Assembly (NCBI RefSeq): GCF_000379765.1
Contig: NZ_KB903520.1
Coordinates: 248,001 to 312,000 of the forward strand
DNA: 64,000 nucleotides
DNA from: Flexithrix dorotheae DSM 6795
Lineage (GTDB): Bacteria; Bacteroidota; Bacteroidia; Cytophagales; Flammeovirgaceae
Direction of reading: 5' to 3'
Shown here: one piece after another, positions 56,001 to 63,485 of the stretch
Numbering within the stretch: position 1 is the stretch's first letter
Layout of the letters: every line of letters starts with the position of its first letter
Notes under the pieces: model-generated
Told to the model about the DNA's origin: nothing
Database searches by the model: none
What the model saw: only the letters and a program-made list of their open reading frames with translations
Made by a program: the position numbers and the translations under genes

Positions 56001-56593
56001 AAAAAGAAAAAGATGGTGTAACCAAATTATTTTTAAGATTGAGAGCCATCATGCCTTATTATCGTCAGGCTTGTATACGTCAGCAAAAACACCCATTCAA
56101 TGAATCTGACTTAAAAGAAATGCTTTTATCACATAGGGCTTGTAAAAACGGTGAAAATACTCCGGAAGGCTATAAGTTGGGGTTAAGGACAAAAAATGTG
56201 GAATTTATTGAAGCCAATATTAAAGGAACTTCAGCTATTGTTTTGAACTATGAAATACTACGGGATTTGGATATAGAAATGAGATGGGGAAATTATGTAG
56301 AAGATTTGACTGCTCATGATGATCCAGGGTTGATTGTTCCCCCTCACTTGAATGGCAAAGCAAAAGAAATGGTATATGATTTTATATTGAAAACATTGAT
56401 GCCAAATAGGGGATATGAAATCAAACAACTATGGGTGATTTTCAATATGGATAAAACACCTCCAATGCCAGAAGATAAGTTTAGAGAAAGTGTATCCAAA
56501 TATTGCCAGGAAGCCAATGGTATGGAAGGAAAGTTTACTTATCGTATTGCAGAAGGTAAAATTTATTTGGAGGAAAAGCAGGGTTTGATATAA
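53042..56593 (+). CDS. DnaG-type primase / helicase fusion with degenerate zinc finger
   Basis: A 1183-residue replication protein. Residues 27-62 align to the CHC2 zinc finger of DnaG, but the ligands are S33, T36, C54 and S57 instead of C, H, C, C. The TOPRIM primase domain carries 'VEGSTD' and 'PDADPAG' (D312, D314). After a linker, residues about 640-960 form an ATPase with Walker A G724-TPNNGKS731 and Walker B 'NAIIWFDELSRELKN'. This joins primer synthesis to a ring helicase, as in P4-type element replicases. It precedes an iteron-rich origin-like region and a terminator. Confidence 0.85.
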   Translation: MYISEVTIQKVRELPIGEIVSGKVQLKKNMGLSPFTDEKTPSFSISPSKNIFKCFSSGKAGDGITFIMETEKLSFQEAVIKLAKDHHIEIVYENLSPEQEENLKKEQKEKEALRLFLKFATDQFFANNIPETWIKSRKLDPEILNKFQVGYTCETNSFFSVAKKAQYSSEMIQKAGLAKEGKNGFFDTYRDRIIFPIHDYRGNVVAFTARTIKDLSDEEKEARKAAGKYIPPKYINSPETIWHKGDHLYGIHKAQNTITKNAKVYLVEGSTDVLRFHQHGIENVVAPCGTALTKNQIKLIKKFTDTVCIVPDADPAGMKALHRNAELFIKNGLHVSVLIPERGKDPDDQLKHKTSDQTQSWLHEEQDYISEFLLKTSMEKASSSPKEKVEAMTELGRIVELLEDDTTREVYYEQLVEDWEDFEKYKLKKRKKQEELDIGEDNREDFFEYGFYEEDNCYYTHDKGKPRRICTFKMEYLYYIETDHIPLYVIRISNTFGNVHIKAYTADETTLASEFKKVIGRLHGRFVFEGTGMHLDKINLKLRGNVKKAIEPQKLGYNVEYDMYIWANGIVKNNHFYTPDKFGVVSIKNKITSLEAFKSISPESVIEINGKEVALQNPSKAIEQLGTDQLDFLIENNKVFTLTFFFLPFANKSKIDTSKKNYKDHKRFEYVPNQEINFHKWSTLMMEVHKENAYILIGYYLMSLNHDIIFGKNSTYIPLLNLWGTPNNGKSTAARSLSRMFGIEHNGHNGMNLSNSTLSGMMEFANKFKNAIIWFDELSRELKNDKGKTEMLKGIADGTERKIRRGGNYNYSNEKNENGTMISGQDSASFDTGLNDRVLVLKFDGSTKGTDEKLAELNEYENKGFTTQITVDLLGYRAEIKKNYLNSFKELSQRLSADLDEEIRKGTIPNIKESRVIKNAISVLAPMKILMDAGLEFPFEFEQAYQNILSNTLQKISIKAVADEVSQFFEVIMGAQDIQPGIHYKIQKEKDGVTKLFLRLRAIMPYYRQACIRQQKHPFNESDLKEMLLSHRACKNGENTPEGYKLGLRTKNVEFIEANIKGTSAIVLNYEILRDLDIEMRWGNYVEDLTAHDDPGLIVPPHLNGKAKEMVYDFILKTLMPNRGYEIKQLWVIFNMDKTPPMPEDKFRESVSKYCQEANGMEGKFTYRIAEGKIYLEEKQGLI

Positions 56594-56617
56594 GAAAAGA
56601 AAAAAATAATAGCAAAG

Positions 56618-56652
56618 AAGGGAGGTTCAGGAATGGACTTCCCTTTTTTATT
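56618..56652 (+). terminator. Rho-independent terminator, primase operon
   Basis: AAGGGAGGT (56618-56626) pairs with ACTTCCCTT (56637-56645), with one mismatch, and is followed by T-rich DNA. Confidence 0.7.
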
Positions 56653-56868
56653 TAATCTATAAAAAGTACAAAAAACAGCCTTGAAGTATGAGTTTTCAGA
56701 AAAGCAGCCGACTAAAATAGAAAATCATATTTTATCAGGTTTTTCAAAATACCCCATGTATTTCCAAGATTGAGTTTCCTATTTCCTAATTAATAATTAT
56801 AGATTTTATAATTTATTAATAATCAATGATTTATGATTTTGTGATATTAGAATAGTTACACTTATTTT

Positions 56869-57107
56869 CAGGAAACAGGCAGGAAATAACAGGAAATAGC
56901 AGGAAACACACTGCAAAAAAAGGAGTTTGGTAAAACCAGTGAAAATTCATTTTCCTGAAAATTTAGGCTGTTTCCTGCTATTTCCTGAAAGATTTTGCTG
57001 TATTTCTTGGACTATTTTAATATGTTAATATTTCAACTTGTTAGTATCCAGTGTTTTATGGTTTTATAAAATTGTAATAGGATATAGGATATAGGAAACA
57101 GGAAATA
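56869..57107. repeat. Iteron-like CAGGAAA repeats in both orientations
   Basis: Copies at 56869, 56880, 56890 and 56900 are in direct order. CAGGAAATAGCAGGAAACA (56890-56908) is repeated in perfect inverted form at 56969-56987, and another copy is at 57099-57107. The helical spacing suggests cooperative binding of a replication initiator. Confidence 0.75.
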
Positions 57108-57193
57108 TACGGGGGTAAAAATTATTACTGTATAAAGTATGTGGAAATTTTCTCTTGAAAAATGGTGATGATGTTGGATAAGTGCAAAAATTC

Positions 57194-57976
57194 TTACAAA
57201 GGTCTGCCTTCAGGGTTGATCCTCTCAATCCATGCTTTCCAGGGTTTTTCTAAACTTTCAGCTCTTTTTAAGTCATCCTTTATACCTCTTAAAATTATTC
57301 TTTCCCAATCTTTATTTGTAAAGTAGGAATATTCTATTCTACCATTAAATTCACCCCCAAAAGAGGTAGGACCAGAGGGCCGAAATCTAAAATCATGTTC
57401 TGGATAAATAAAGGGAATGAGTTCAGGACTTCCTCCATTTATTTTGTAAAAACTGTCAAAATGTTCATTAAATGGGTCAGGAATTATATAATGCTCAGGG
57501 TTAAAAATATCTTCTGTTTTGGCTTTGTCATTTCTGATTATTTCCTGGACTTCAAATTCCCTGAAATTGTCCTTATGATATTTTTTGACGGCTTTCATTA
57601 TCTCCGGATGAAGCTGGTGTTCCATCTCTTTCTTATTTACCGATATGCTGGCATAAAACCCTGTTAATGCAAGAATGATAGATTTCATAACCTGTTCATA
57701 CGAAGAGTACCTTAAAAAGAGGTAAAGTGATTTCGGGAATTTTACCACAAATACCTTAGCAAAATCATTATTTAAAACATTAAAATCTCCATTAGCATAT
57801 TGCCATATTTTATAATTCTGGTCTAGTTCAGCCTGATCAACAGGATATAATGAAAAAAATAAAGGTTCATCATTGGTTCTTATCTGACGGACGTGTTTTA
57901 CTTTACTTAAAAATTGAGAAAGGCTTAAATTTGTCTCCAGATAAATTTGGGTGTTGGGAATGTATATTGTTTCCAT
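57194..57976 (-). CDS. Hypothetical protein of the mobile element
   Basis: A 260-residue soluble protein without signal peptide. It mixes strands in the first half ('ETIYIPNTQIYLETNLSLSQ', 'KVFVVKFPKSLYLFLRYSS') with helical charged segments ('EMEHQLHPEIMKAVKKYH') and ends in 'WKAWIERINPEGRPL'. I do not recognise a family or catalytic motif. It faces the origin-like region and is transcribed away from the antitoxin genes. An undescribed regulator or defence protein is possible. Confidence 0.5.
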   Translation of the reverse strand: METIYIPNTQIYLETNLSLSQFLSKVKHVRQIRTNDEPLFFSLYPVDQAELDQNYKIWQYANGDFNVLNNDFAKVFVVKFPKSLYLFLRYSSYEQVMKSIILALTGFYASISVNKKEMEHQLHPEIMKAVKKYHKDNFREFEVQEIIRNDKAKTEDIFNPEHYIIPDPFNEHFDSFYKINGGSPELIPFIYPEHDFRFRPSGPTSFGGEFNGRIEYSYFTNKDWERIILRGIKDDLKRAESLEKPWKAWIERINPEGRPL

Positions 57977-58079
57977 AATTATTAGTAGAATTTAGAAGGG
58001 AATACTAATTAAACAGATAAAAGTTAATATTGCAATGCAGATAATGCCTGCGCAAGATAAATTTCAATTTTAAGCTTTA

Positions 58080-58096
58080 GAATATAATATATATTC
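58080..58096. promoter_or_regulatory. Perfect AT-rich operator-like palindrome
   Basis: GAATATA (58080-58086) and TATATTC (58090-58096) with a 3-bp spacer, 54 bp before the 72-residue gene. HigA-type antitoxins commonly bind such sites to repress their own operon. Confidence 0.55.
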
Positions 58097-58150
58097 GTTT
58101 AAAGCACAGAATATTAATATAATAATAGGCTTTTAAATAATCTGGTTAAA

Positions 58151-58369
58151 ATGGAAAATACTGAAATTCAAATTGAAAAACTTAAGGAAGAGATTAAAAG
58201 ATGCACAAATTTGAAAGAAAGTTATGATGACCGAAATTTGCCTAAACAAACTATATTATTTGCAAAAACAGTGATTGGAATTCATATTGATAACGCAAAG
58301 AAGGCTATTGTTGAAGGTGATATTGTAAGAATAAATGAAACTTATCAGCAACTGAGAGCTATTAAATAA
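58151..58369 (+). CDS. 72-residue hypothetical protein paired with HigA-type antitoxin
   Basis: A 72-residue protein that is mostly helical and charged ('ENTEIQIEKLKEEIKRCTN'). It shows none of the RelE/HigB toxin features (no basic strand-rich fold). It precedes the HigA-like gene by 16 bp in the order toxin-antitoxin, so it could be a novel toxin, a regulator or a fragment. An operator-like palindrome lies upstream. Confidence 0.5.
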   Translation: MENTEIQIEKLKEEIKRCTNLKESYDDRNLPKQTILFAKTVIGIHIDNAKKAIVEGDIVRINETYQQLRAIK

Positions 58370-58385
58370 AACTTCATTTTTCCCA

Positions 58386-58682
58386 ATGAAAAAATTAAAG
58401 AATATCCATCCTGGTGAAATTTTAAAAGAGGAATTTTTGGAGCCTATGAATATTTCTCAATACAAGCTTTCCAAAGATACTCTTATCCCTCAAACCAGAA
58501 TCAGAGAAATTGTAAAAGGAAAGAGAAGAATAACAGCTGATACTGCATTAAGATTCTCAAAATATTTTGGTACTTCAGCTAAATTCTGGCTTGGCTTACA
58601 GGATGATTATGACCTGGAGGAGGAACAAAATAATAAACAAACTGAATTGAATAACATCCAGACTATTGTGGATTTAGTGTAG
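58386..58682 (+). CDS. higA: HigA/VapI-type antitoxin
   Basis: A 98-residue protein with the classic start 'NIHPGEILKEEFLEPMNISQ', a helix-turn-helix ('SQYKLSKDTLIPQTRIREIV', 'KGKRRITADTALRFSKYFGT') and 'SAKFWLGLQDDYDLE'. This is the HigA layout. HigA represses its own operon and neutralises the HigB toxin. No HigB is adjacent; the upstream gene is a different 72-residue protein. It may be an orphan or a component of a variant system. Confidence 0.85.
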   Translation: MKKLKNIHPGEILKEEFLEPMNISQYKLSKDTLIPQTRIREIVKGKRRITADTALRFSKYFGTSAKFWLGLQDDYDLEEEQNNKQTELNNIQTIVDLV

Positions 58683-58699
58683 GATTTAAAAAAACAATT

Positions 58700-60025
58700 T
58701 TATTCTATCGAATCTATATCAAATTTTATCCTATCCGCATGGTCAATATGAATATTACCTTTAATTGAAATATCTCCGGTGTTCACATTAATATTAAAAG
58801 TATTATTTCCCATGCTTGTTTCTTGATGAAAGCGCATTGCTGCAAAAACTTTAAAAAAAGGGTTTCTTATAGAATACTTATTTGTAGAATTGTTGAAATA
58901 AAGTACTTCTTCATCAATACCAAAGTTTGAAAGTTTTTTTAAGTATGTAGTTAAGTTTCCTTGAGGATAGCTTGGATGAGATTCTTTGATTTTCGCCAAA
59001 ATTTCAGAGTGACTTACTGATTCTAAATTCAAATCAATTATAGCTTTTAGGATTATTTTATTATTTTCATAACTCCTTGTTCTCTTAGTCATAGTGATTT
59101 TATCAAATAGATCACTTAAGGAACCTGATTTACTTTTTATGTATCTTTCTATTGTATAATGTAAATCTTCATTTTCAAATCTAAAGGAATTATCTCTTGT
59201 TTGGAATATCCCTCTTGGAAGACACATATTTAAACAAAGTTGATGACATACTGCTCCTAAATTATTTGATAAAGATATTATCTTATTTTTAATAGTAGGA
59301 GTAAAATTCAAATTAAGTAATTTTGCTCCTTTTTCTATGATATTGTTAAGTTCAGTATTTGACAGCAAAGGAACATGAATTTGTTCCAATCTTTCTTCTA
59401 ATTCTTTATCATAGTTAACAATTTCTTTAGCTGATTCTACAGCCCCTATTGTAATTATTTTAGTGTCGGGGTAATCAAAGGAAACATCTTTAAATAATTT
59501 CATTACCTGCGCAATTTTTTGTTTTTCTTCTGGTCTAACTTTATGAAAATCATCAATAACCCAACAAGCTTTTATGTTTCCAATAAACTTAGCTAAATTT
59601 TGAACAGTCAATTGAGGAGGTAATAATCTTACTTTCTTAAGAGAATTTTCTTTAATGTTTTCATTTTTTAATGCAAGGCTAATATTTTGAAATTTAACTC
59701 CTATTTCATCCGTTATTTTGATTGTTACCTTATTACCTTGTTCACTTATATAAAATGGATTTAGTTGATCAAAAGCGTCCAATAACAAGGAATTTAATGA
59801 GGTTTCCTTTATACATTGGCTATAAATATAACAACTATATATTTGGTCTAATTTATTTCTAACAAGCGTTGTTTTTCCACTACCTGAATAACCAAATACA
59901 ACAACTTGCTTACCTGAAGTGTATAATGCATCAAATAATTGATCATTTACTTCTTTCCTAAATACATAATTTAATTTAGCTGGACTTGAAGGTGTAAATA
60001 CATCCTTAGTTAAAATTTTATTCAT
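58700..60025 (-). CDS. P-loop ATPase with C-terminal winged-helix-like region
   Basis: About 441 residues; I choose the ATG at 60025 rather than a TTG 30 bp upstream. The Walker A is GYSGSGKT (45-52), the Walker B 'ACWVIDDFHKVRPEE'. A sensor-like segment 'DTKIITIGAVESAKEI' and a helical lid ('NLGAVCHQLCLNMCLPRG') follow, then 'LAKIKESHPSYPQGNLTTYL' like a winged helix. The last 40 residues are strand-rich with repeating 'INVNTGDISIKGNIHIDH', like a short parallel beta-helix. This resembles STAND/AAA+ ATPases that regulate defence or transposition. No effector domain is seen. Confidence 0.65.
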   Translation of the reverse strand: MNKILTKDVFTPSSPAKLNYVFRKEVNDQLFDALYTSGKQVVVFGYSGSGKTTLVRNKLDQIYSCYIYSQCIKETSLNSLLLDAFDQLNPFYISEQGNKVTIKITDEIGVKFQNISLALKNENIKENSLKKVRLLPPQLTVQNLAKFIGNIKACWVIDDFHKVRPEEKQKIAQVMKLFKDVSFDYPDTKIITIGAVESAKEIVNYDKELEERLEQIHVPLLSNTELNNIIEKGAKLLNLNFTPTIKNKIISLSNNLGAVCHQLCLNMCLPRGIFQTRDNSFRFENEDLHYTIERYIKSKSGSLSDLFDKITMTKRTRSYENNKIILKAIIDLNLESVSHSEILAKIKESHPSYPQGNLTTYLKKLSNFGIDEEVLYFNNSTNKYSIRNPFFKVFAAMRFHQETSMGNNTFNINVNTGDISIKGNIHIDHADRIKFDIDSIE

Positions 60026-60083
60026 TTCCTTTTGATGATTACTGTTATGAGTCAATTATAGTTTATCCCCCCTTGAATAAGAC

Positions 60084-60145
60084 CTTTCCATTAAAGATAT
60101 TGATTGTTTCTCAAAATACCAGTAACCATTTTTGGTTATTTTTCT
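60084..60145. repeat. 62-bp direct repeat, left copy (flanks KAP-HNH cassette)
   Basis: 57 of 62 positions are identical to 62510-62571, with no gaps. It contains TAACCA-TTTT-TGGTTA, a perfect hairpin followed by T-rich DNA. It lies 91 bp upstream of the KAP gene. Confidence 0.8.
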
Positions 60146-60236
60146 AAGAAGTAAATACTATAAAATCAAGTTTTTGCAGAATTATATTTATATTTCCTTA
60201 AAGTATGAAAAGTAAATAGTATTCTTAATAATAAAA

Positions 60237-61652
60237 ATGAGCCTTAGGAATAAAAGAATAAAAATTGAAGCCGGCAATCCATTTGCAAACTGTAAATTAA
60301 ACAGACATAGATACTCAGAAGTATTATCCAATATAGTAACTACATATTCTGAGGGATTCGTTTTAGCAATAAATAATAAATGGGGTACTGGGAAAACTAC
60401 TTTTGTTAAGATGTGGGAGCAGGAATTAAAGGACAAAGGTTTTCTTACGATAAATTTTAATGCATGGGAAAATGATTTTGAGAACAATCCATTAATTGCA
60501 TTAATGGGTGAATTAAAAGTTCTAACTTCTATTGAAACAGAACTTGAATACAAGGCAACACTAAAAAGAGCTGCAACATTTTCAAAAAATATTGCACCTG
60601 TTATTGTTCAGGCAATTGCGGATAAATATATTGATACAAAAGGGATTAAAGATGCCATAGCTAGTGTTACAAAAGGTTTAGCTGAAGTTTTTGAAAAAGA
60701 GGTTAATGATTATTCTAACAAAAAAAAGAGCGTTGCCGAGTTTAAGGAAAGTTTATCGAAATTTATTGCTAAAACAAAGAGAGGAAAACCTATCATTTTT
60801 ATAATTGATGAACTTGATCGGTGTAGACCAGATTATGCTGTTTCGGTTCTCGAACAAATTAAACATTTTTTTTCAGTTCCTAATATAGTGTTTGTATTGG
60901 CGATTGATAAAATTCAACTTGGATATGCAATTAAGGGAGTTTATGGAAATGATAACATTGATTCGGATGAATATTTAAGAAGGTTTATAGATATTGAGTA
61001 CTCAATTCCTGAACCCGATACAGATTCTTATTGTAATTATTTATACGAGCTTCTTGGTTTTGATAATTTCTTCAATTCGAATAAAAGGTTGAAAATTCAA
61101 AAATTAGAATCAGACAAAAAGGATTTTTTAGATATGATTAAATTTTTGATCAAAAATTCCTCCCTTACCCTCCGTCAACAAGAAAAGGTTTTTATTTTAT
61201 GTAGATTGGTTTTAAGGACTATTCCTGAAAACTATTACGCAGTTCCATATTTTTTATCTTTCCTGATTTTTACTAAAATCATTTATTTTGACTTTTATTC
61301 TGATCTAAAAGGCAATAAACTAACCATAAGCCAAGTCCAAGAGAAATTTTTGGAGATATTTCTCAATAATATTTTAGAAGAAAATGAAAAAGCGCTAATA
61401 CTGTTGGAGGCCTATTTAGTTAACTATTACAATAATAATTTAAATTCTGAACGTAAAAAGACTCTTATTCAAAAAGGTCAAGATGGTCATTCTAAATTAT
61501 TAATTAGTTCTGTTATAAATAAAAAAATGGATAACCATCTATTAAGGATTTTAGAGGATATTAATCGTGGTAGAAATGAAGGTAATTTGAATTTAAACTA
61601 CTTTATAAACAAAATTGAATTAATGGAAAATTTTCAGTTTGAGGAAAAATAA
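60237..61652 (+). CDS. KAP-family P-loop NTPase
   Basis: A 471-residue protein of the KAP family (PF07693-like). 'EGFVLAINNKWGTGKTTFVK' contains the Walker A, 'LTINFNAWENDFENNPLIAL' the KAP signature after it, and 'PIIFIIDELDRCRPDYAVSV' the Walker B (D191, E192) plus the conserved DRCRP motif; 'NIVFVLAIDKIQLGYAIKGV' follows. No transmembrane insert is seen, unlike many KAP proteins. KAP NTPases are known from phage exclusion (PifA) and the Qat defence system (QatA). The HNH gene follows after 6 bp, so the two are translationally linked. Confidence 0.9.
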   Translation: MSLRNKRIKIEAGNPFANCKLNRHRYSEVLSNIVTTYSEGFVLAINNKWGTGKTTFVKMWEQELKDKGFLTINFNAWENDFENNPLIALMGELKVLTSIETELEYKATLKRAATFSKNIAPVIVQAIADKYIDTKGIKDAIASVTKGLAEVFEKEVNDYSNKKKSVAEFKESLSKFIAKTKRGKPIIFIIDELDRCRPDYAVSVLEQIKHFFSVPNIVFVLAIDKIQLGYAIKGVYGNDNIDSDEYLRRFIDIEYSIPEPDTDSYCNYLYELLGFDNFFNSNKRLKIQKLESDKKDFLDMIKFLIKNSSLTLRQQEKVFILCRLVLRTIPENYYAVPYFLSFLIFTKIIYFDFYSDLKGNKLTISQVQEKFLEIFLNNILEENEKALILLEAYLVNYYNNNLNSERKKTLIQKGQDGHSKLLISSVINKKMDNHLLRILEDINRGRNEGNLNLNYFINKIELMENFQFEEK

Positions 61653-61658
61653 ATTAAA

Positions 61659-62459
61659 ATGGAAGAAAAAATATGTATTTTTTGTAACGAACCAAATGAA
61701 TCTAAATCAATAGAGCATATTATACCTGAAAGTTTAGGGAATAAATTGTATGTCATGCCAATAGGTAGTGTTTGTGATGAATGTAATTCTAGGTTTTCTA
61801 AACACGAACAGAAAGCTCTAGAAAAAAGTATTTTAGCTTTTGAAAGGTCTAGGTTTGGAATTGAAACAAAAGCTGGAAAAACATCAAAAGGGAATTTAGA
61901 ACAGCTTAAGTTTGAAGGAGATAAAAATTTCACTAAAGGAGTTGTGAGCATTAAGGATGGAATTGATAATGCAAACTTTAAAATCACAGACCCAAAGAAA
62001 AAAATTGGAAAACTAACAGTACCTTCTTTTGATAAGTCAGAAGTTTCAACAAGTAAATTACTATTAAAAATGGGTTTAGAATCCATTTACATTTCAAAAA
62101 GAAAAGTTTTTGATAAAAACGATTTTACTGACCTAAAAAATTTTTTAGGGAATAAAAATAATACTGATTGGCCATTTGTTACAAGAGAGCTTAAATATGA
62201 TGATCAGGGTATGTTTAAAAATATTTTAGGAGATTATAAGTTGCGCTACAAACTTAGATTTATTTATAAGTCCGAATTAAAATATTATCAAAAATCTCAA
62301 ACTGAATTGCTTTTTAGGTTTAATTATGGTTCTATATCATTTTTTATTAACCTTTTAAATAGAGGCTTGGATTGGATTCCTTCATTTTTCCAAAAGGAAG
62401 AAAAGATAAAGGTGTATCCTCATCATTTCGAAAAGAAGGTTGAGAAATTAACACGATAA
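61659..62459 (+). CDS. HNH endonuclease
   Basis: A 266-residue protein with an N-terminal zinc-bound HNH fold: 'CIFCNEP' (C6, C9), 'SIEHIIPESLGN' (H20), 'CDECNSRFSKHE' (C39, C42, N43). This is the C-C-H-C-C-N layout of HNH_5 nucleases. The remaining 200 residues are unique and end in a basic tail. With the upstream KAP ATPase it forms an ATPase-nuclease pair, an arrangement seen in Septu and other anti-phage systems but with a different ATPase type. Target nucleic acid is unknown. Confidence 0.85.
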   Translation: MEEKICIFCNEPNESKSIEHIIPESLGNKLYVMPIGSVCDECNSRFSKHEQKALEKSILAFERSRFGIETKAGKTSKGNLEQLKFEGDKNFTKGVVSIKDGIDNANFKITDPKKKIGKLTVPSFDKSEVSTSKLLLKMGLESIYISKRKVFDKNDFTDLKNFLGNKNNTDWPFVTRELKYDDQGMFKNILGDYKLRYKLRFIYKSELKYYQKSQTELLFRFNYGSISFFINLLNRGLDWIPSFFQKEEKIKVYPHHFEKKVEKLTR

Positions 62460-62509
62460 TACCAATTTATGTTAACTAAATAAATCCCCTGGAAAAAGCC
62501 CTTTCAGGT

Positions 62510-62571
62510 CTTTCCATTAAAGATATTGATTGTTTTTCAAAATGCACGTAACCATTTTTGATTATTTTTCT
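62510..62571. repeat. 62-bp direct repeat, right copy (flanks KAP-HNH cassette)
   Basis: 57 of 62 positions are identical to 60084-60145. It lies 50 bp past the HNH stop codon; its hairpin is weakened by one mismatch but could still act as the cassette's terminator. Confidence 0.8.
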
Positions 62572-62736
62572 CCAAAGGAAATTCCCTAGATATTCACATT
62601 TTCCAAATTTTGATTAAATTCAGACTGATTCAGAATTTTCTGTAAGTTGAACTAGATTATTAGTTGGACTTTACCACCCTCGTTTTTTATCAAATTTTTA
62701 TAGAAAGAATAGAGATCGTAATTTTAGAATTAAAAG

Positions 62737-63033
62737 ATGATGATAGAAAAAGGGAAAATTGAAATTTCAGAAACCTTTAAAATAAGCGGAAGAGGAATCG
62801 TTTTGGCCGGAATAATTATTGAAGGTCAGATTAATACTGGAGATTTTATCCAATTTGAGTATAATGGTGAATCTATGAAAAAAAGAATCATTGGATTGGA
62901 TAGAGGGAAAAAAGAAAATGGTAGTAAACTCAAAGTTGGTATCCTTATCAACTGTGAAAATGAAGTTGAAATGGAAAAATTCCATGAGTGGAATCCTAAA
63001 TTGACTTTAGGAAAAGTATTTCAGGGACAATGA
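62737..63033 (+). CDS. Stand-alone EF-Tu domain-2-like protein
   Basis: A 98-residue protein consisting of one beta-barrel. 'ETFKISGRGIVLAGIIIEGQ' and 'INTGDFIQF' match the conserved start of domain 2 of EF-Tu-type translation factors, and 'GSKLKVGILINC' its later strand. No GTPase domain is present. The isolated fold has been seen as a small protein of unknown function. The next gene overlaps it by 4 bp, so they are co-translated. Confidence 0.7.
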   Translation: MMIEKGKIEISETFKISGRGIVLAGIIIEGQINTGDFIQFEYNGESMKKRIIGLDRGKKENGSKLKVGILINCENEVEMEKFHEWNPKLTLGKVFQGQ

Positions 63034-63470
63034 AAACAGACCCATCAATATATAAGATTTGCATCGCAGCAATTAACAGGCATACGATTAAGCCATTTGA
63101 CTTTCAGATGACTCAAATTTATAGGGAAGACTGTAAAAGTCCCAGAGGTGTATTTGAGAATATCAATTTAAATCCAAGCGAAATTTCAATTTGCAGCACT
63201 GAAATCAATGAGCATCAATGGACCTTATTGACCACCCAAAGAATATTTACCAGTGATAATGAAGATTTTTTTGAAGGGAAAATTATTGATTTTAAAACCA
63301 AAAGATCTGGAAATTTCAAAGGGATCGGAAATATCAAGTATGTTAAAGGTATAATTGAGTTGCATAACAGTGAAAAAATACCATACTTTTTAGAAACAGG
63401 AAAGGCATCCATGGTAATGATTTATGGCCTTCAAACTGCTATGCAAATTATTCCAATAAAGGAAGATTGA
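63030..63470 (+). CDS. Hypothetical protein
   Basis: A 146-residue soluble protein with no known domain. It is strand-rich ('EGKIIDFKTKRSGNFKGIG', 'IEISTE'-like turns) with three cysteines in the first 60 residues. It overlaps the EF-Tu domain-2-like gene by 4 bp, and the RDD gene follows 15 bp downstream, so all three form one operon. Confidence 0.5.
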   Translation: MKTDPSIYKICIAAINRHTIKPFDFQMTQIYREDCKSPRGVFENINLNPSEISICSTEINEHQWTLLTTQRIFTSDNEDFFEGKIIDFKTKRSGNFKGIGNIKYVKGIIELHNSEKIPYFLETGKASMVMIYGLQTAMQIIPIKED

Positions 63471-63485
63471 AAGATAATTTTAACT

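Larger units (their letters stand above)
56594..57193. other. 600-bp region with iterons and AT-rich stretch, candidate replication origin
   Basis: No gene. It has an AT-rich stretch (56790-56860), four direct copies of CAGGAAAYA at 56869, 56880, 56890 and 56900 (10-11 bp apart), inverted copies at 56969-56987, and a further copy at 57099. See the finding. Confidence 0.65.

Noticed and set aside
56869-57107. A CRISPR array
   Set aside because: The repeats are only 9-10 bp, adjacent without spacers of constant length, and occur in both orientations; no cas gene is near.
58151-58682. A normal HigBA toxin-antitoxin pair
   Set aside because: The upstream 72-residue protein has no HigB/RelE features.
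60237-62459. A Qat defence system
   Set aside because: The KAP ATPase is present but no QueC-like or TatD-like gene follows, and the partner is an HNH nuclease.
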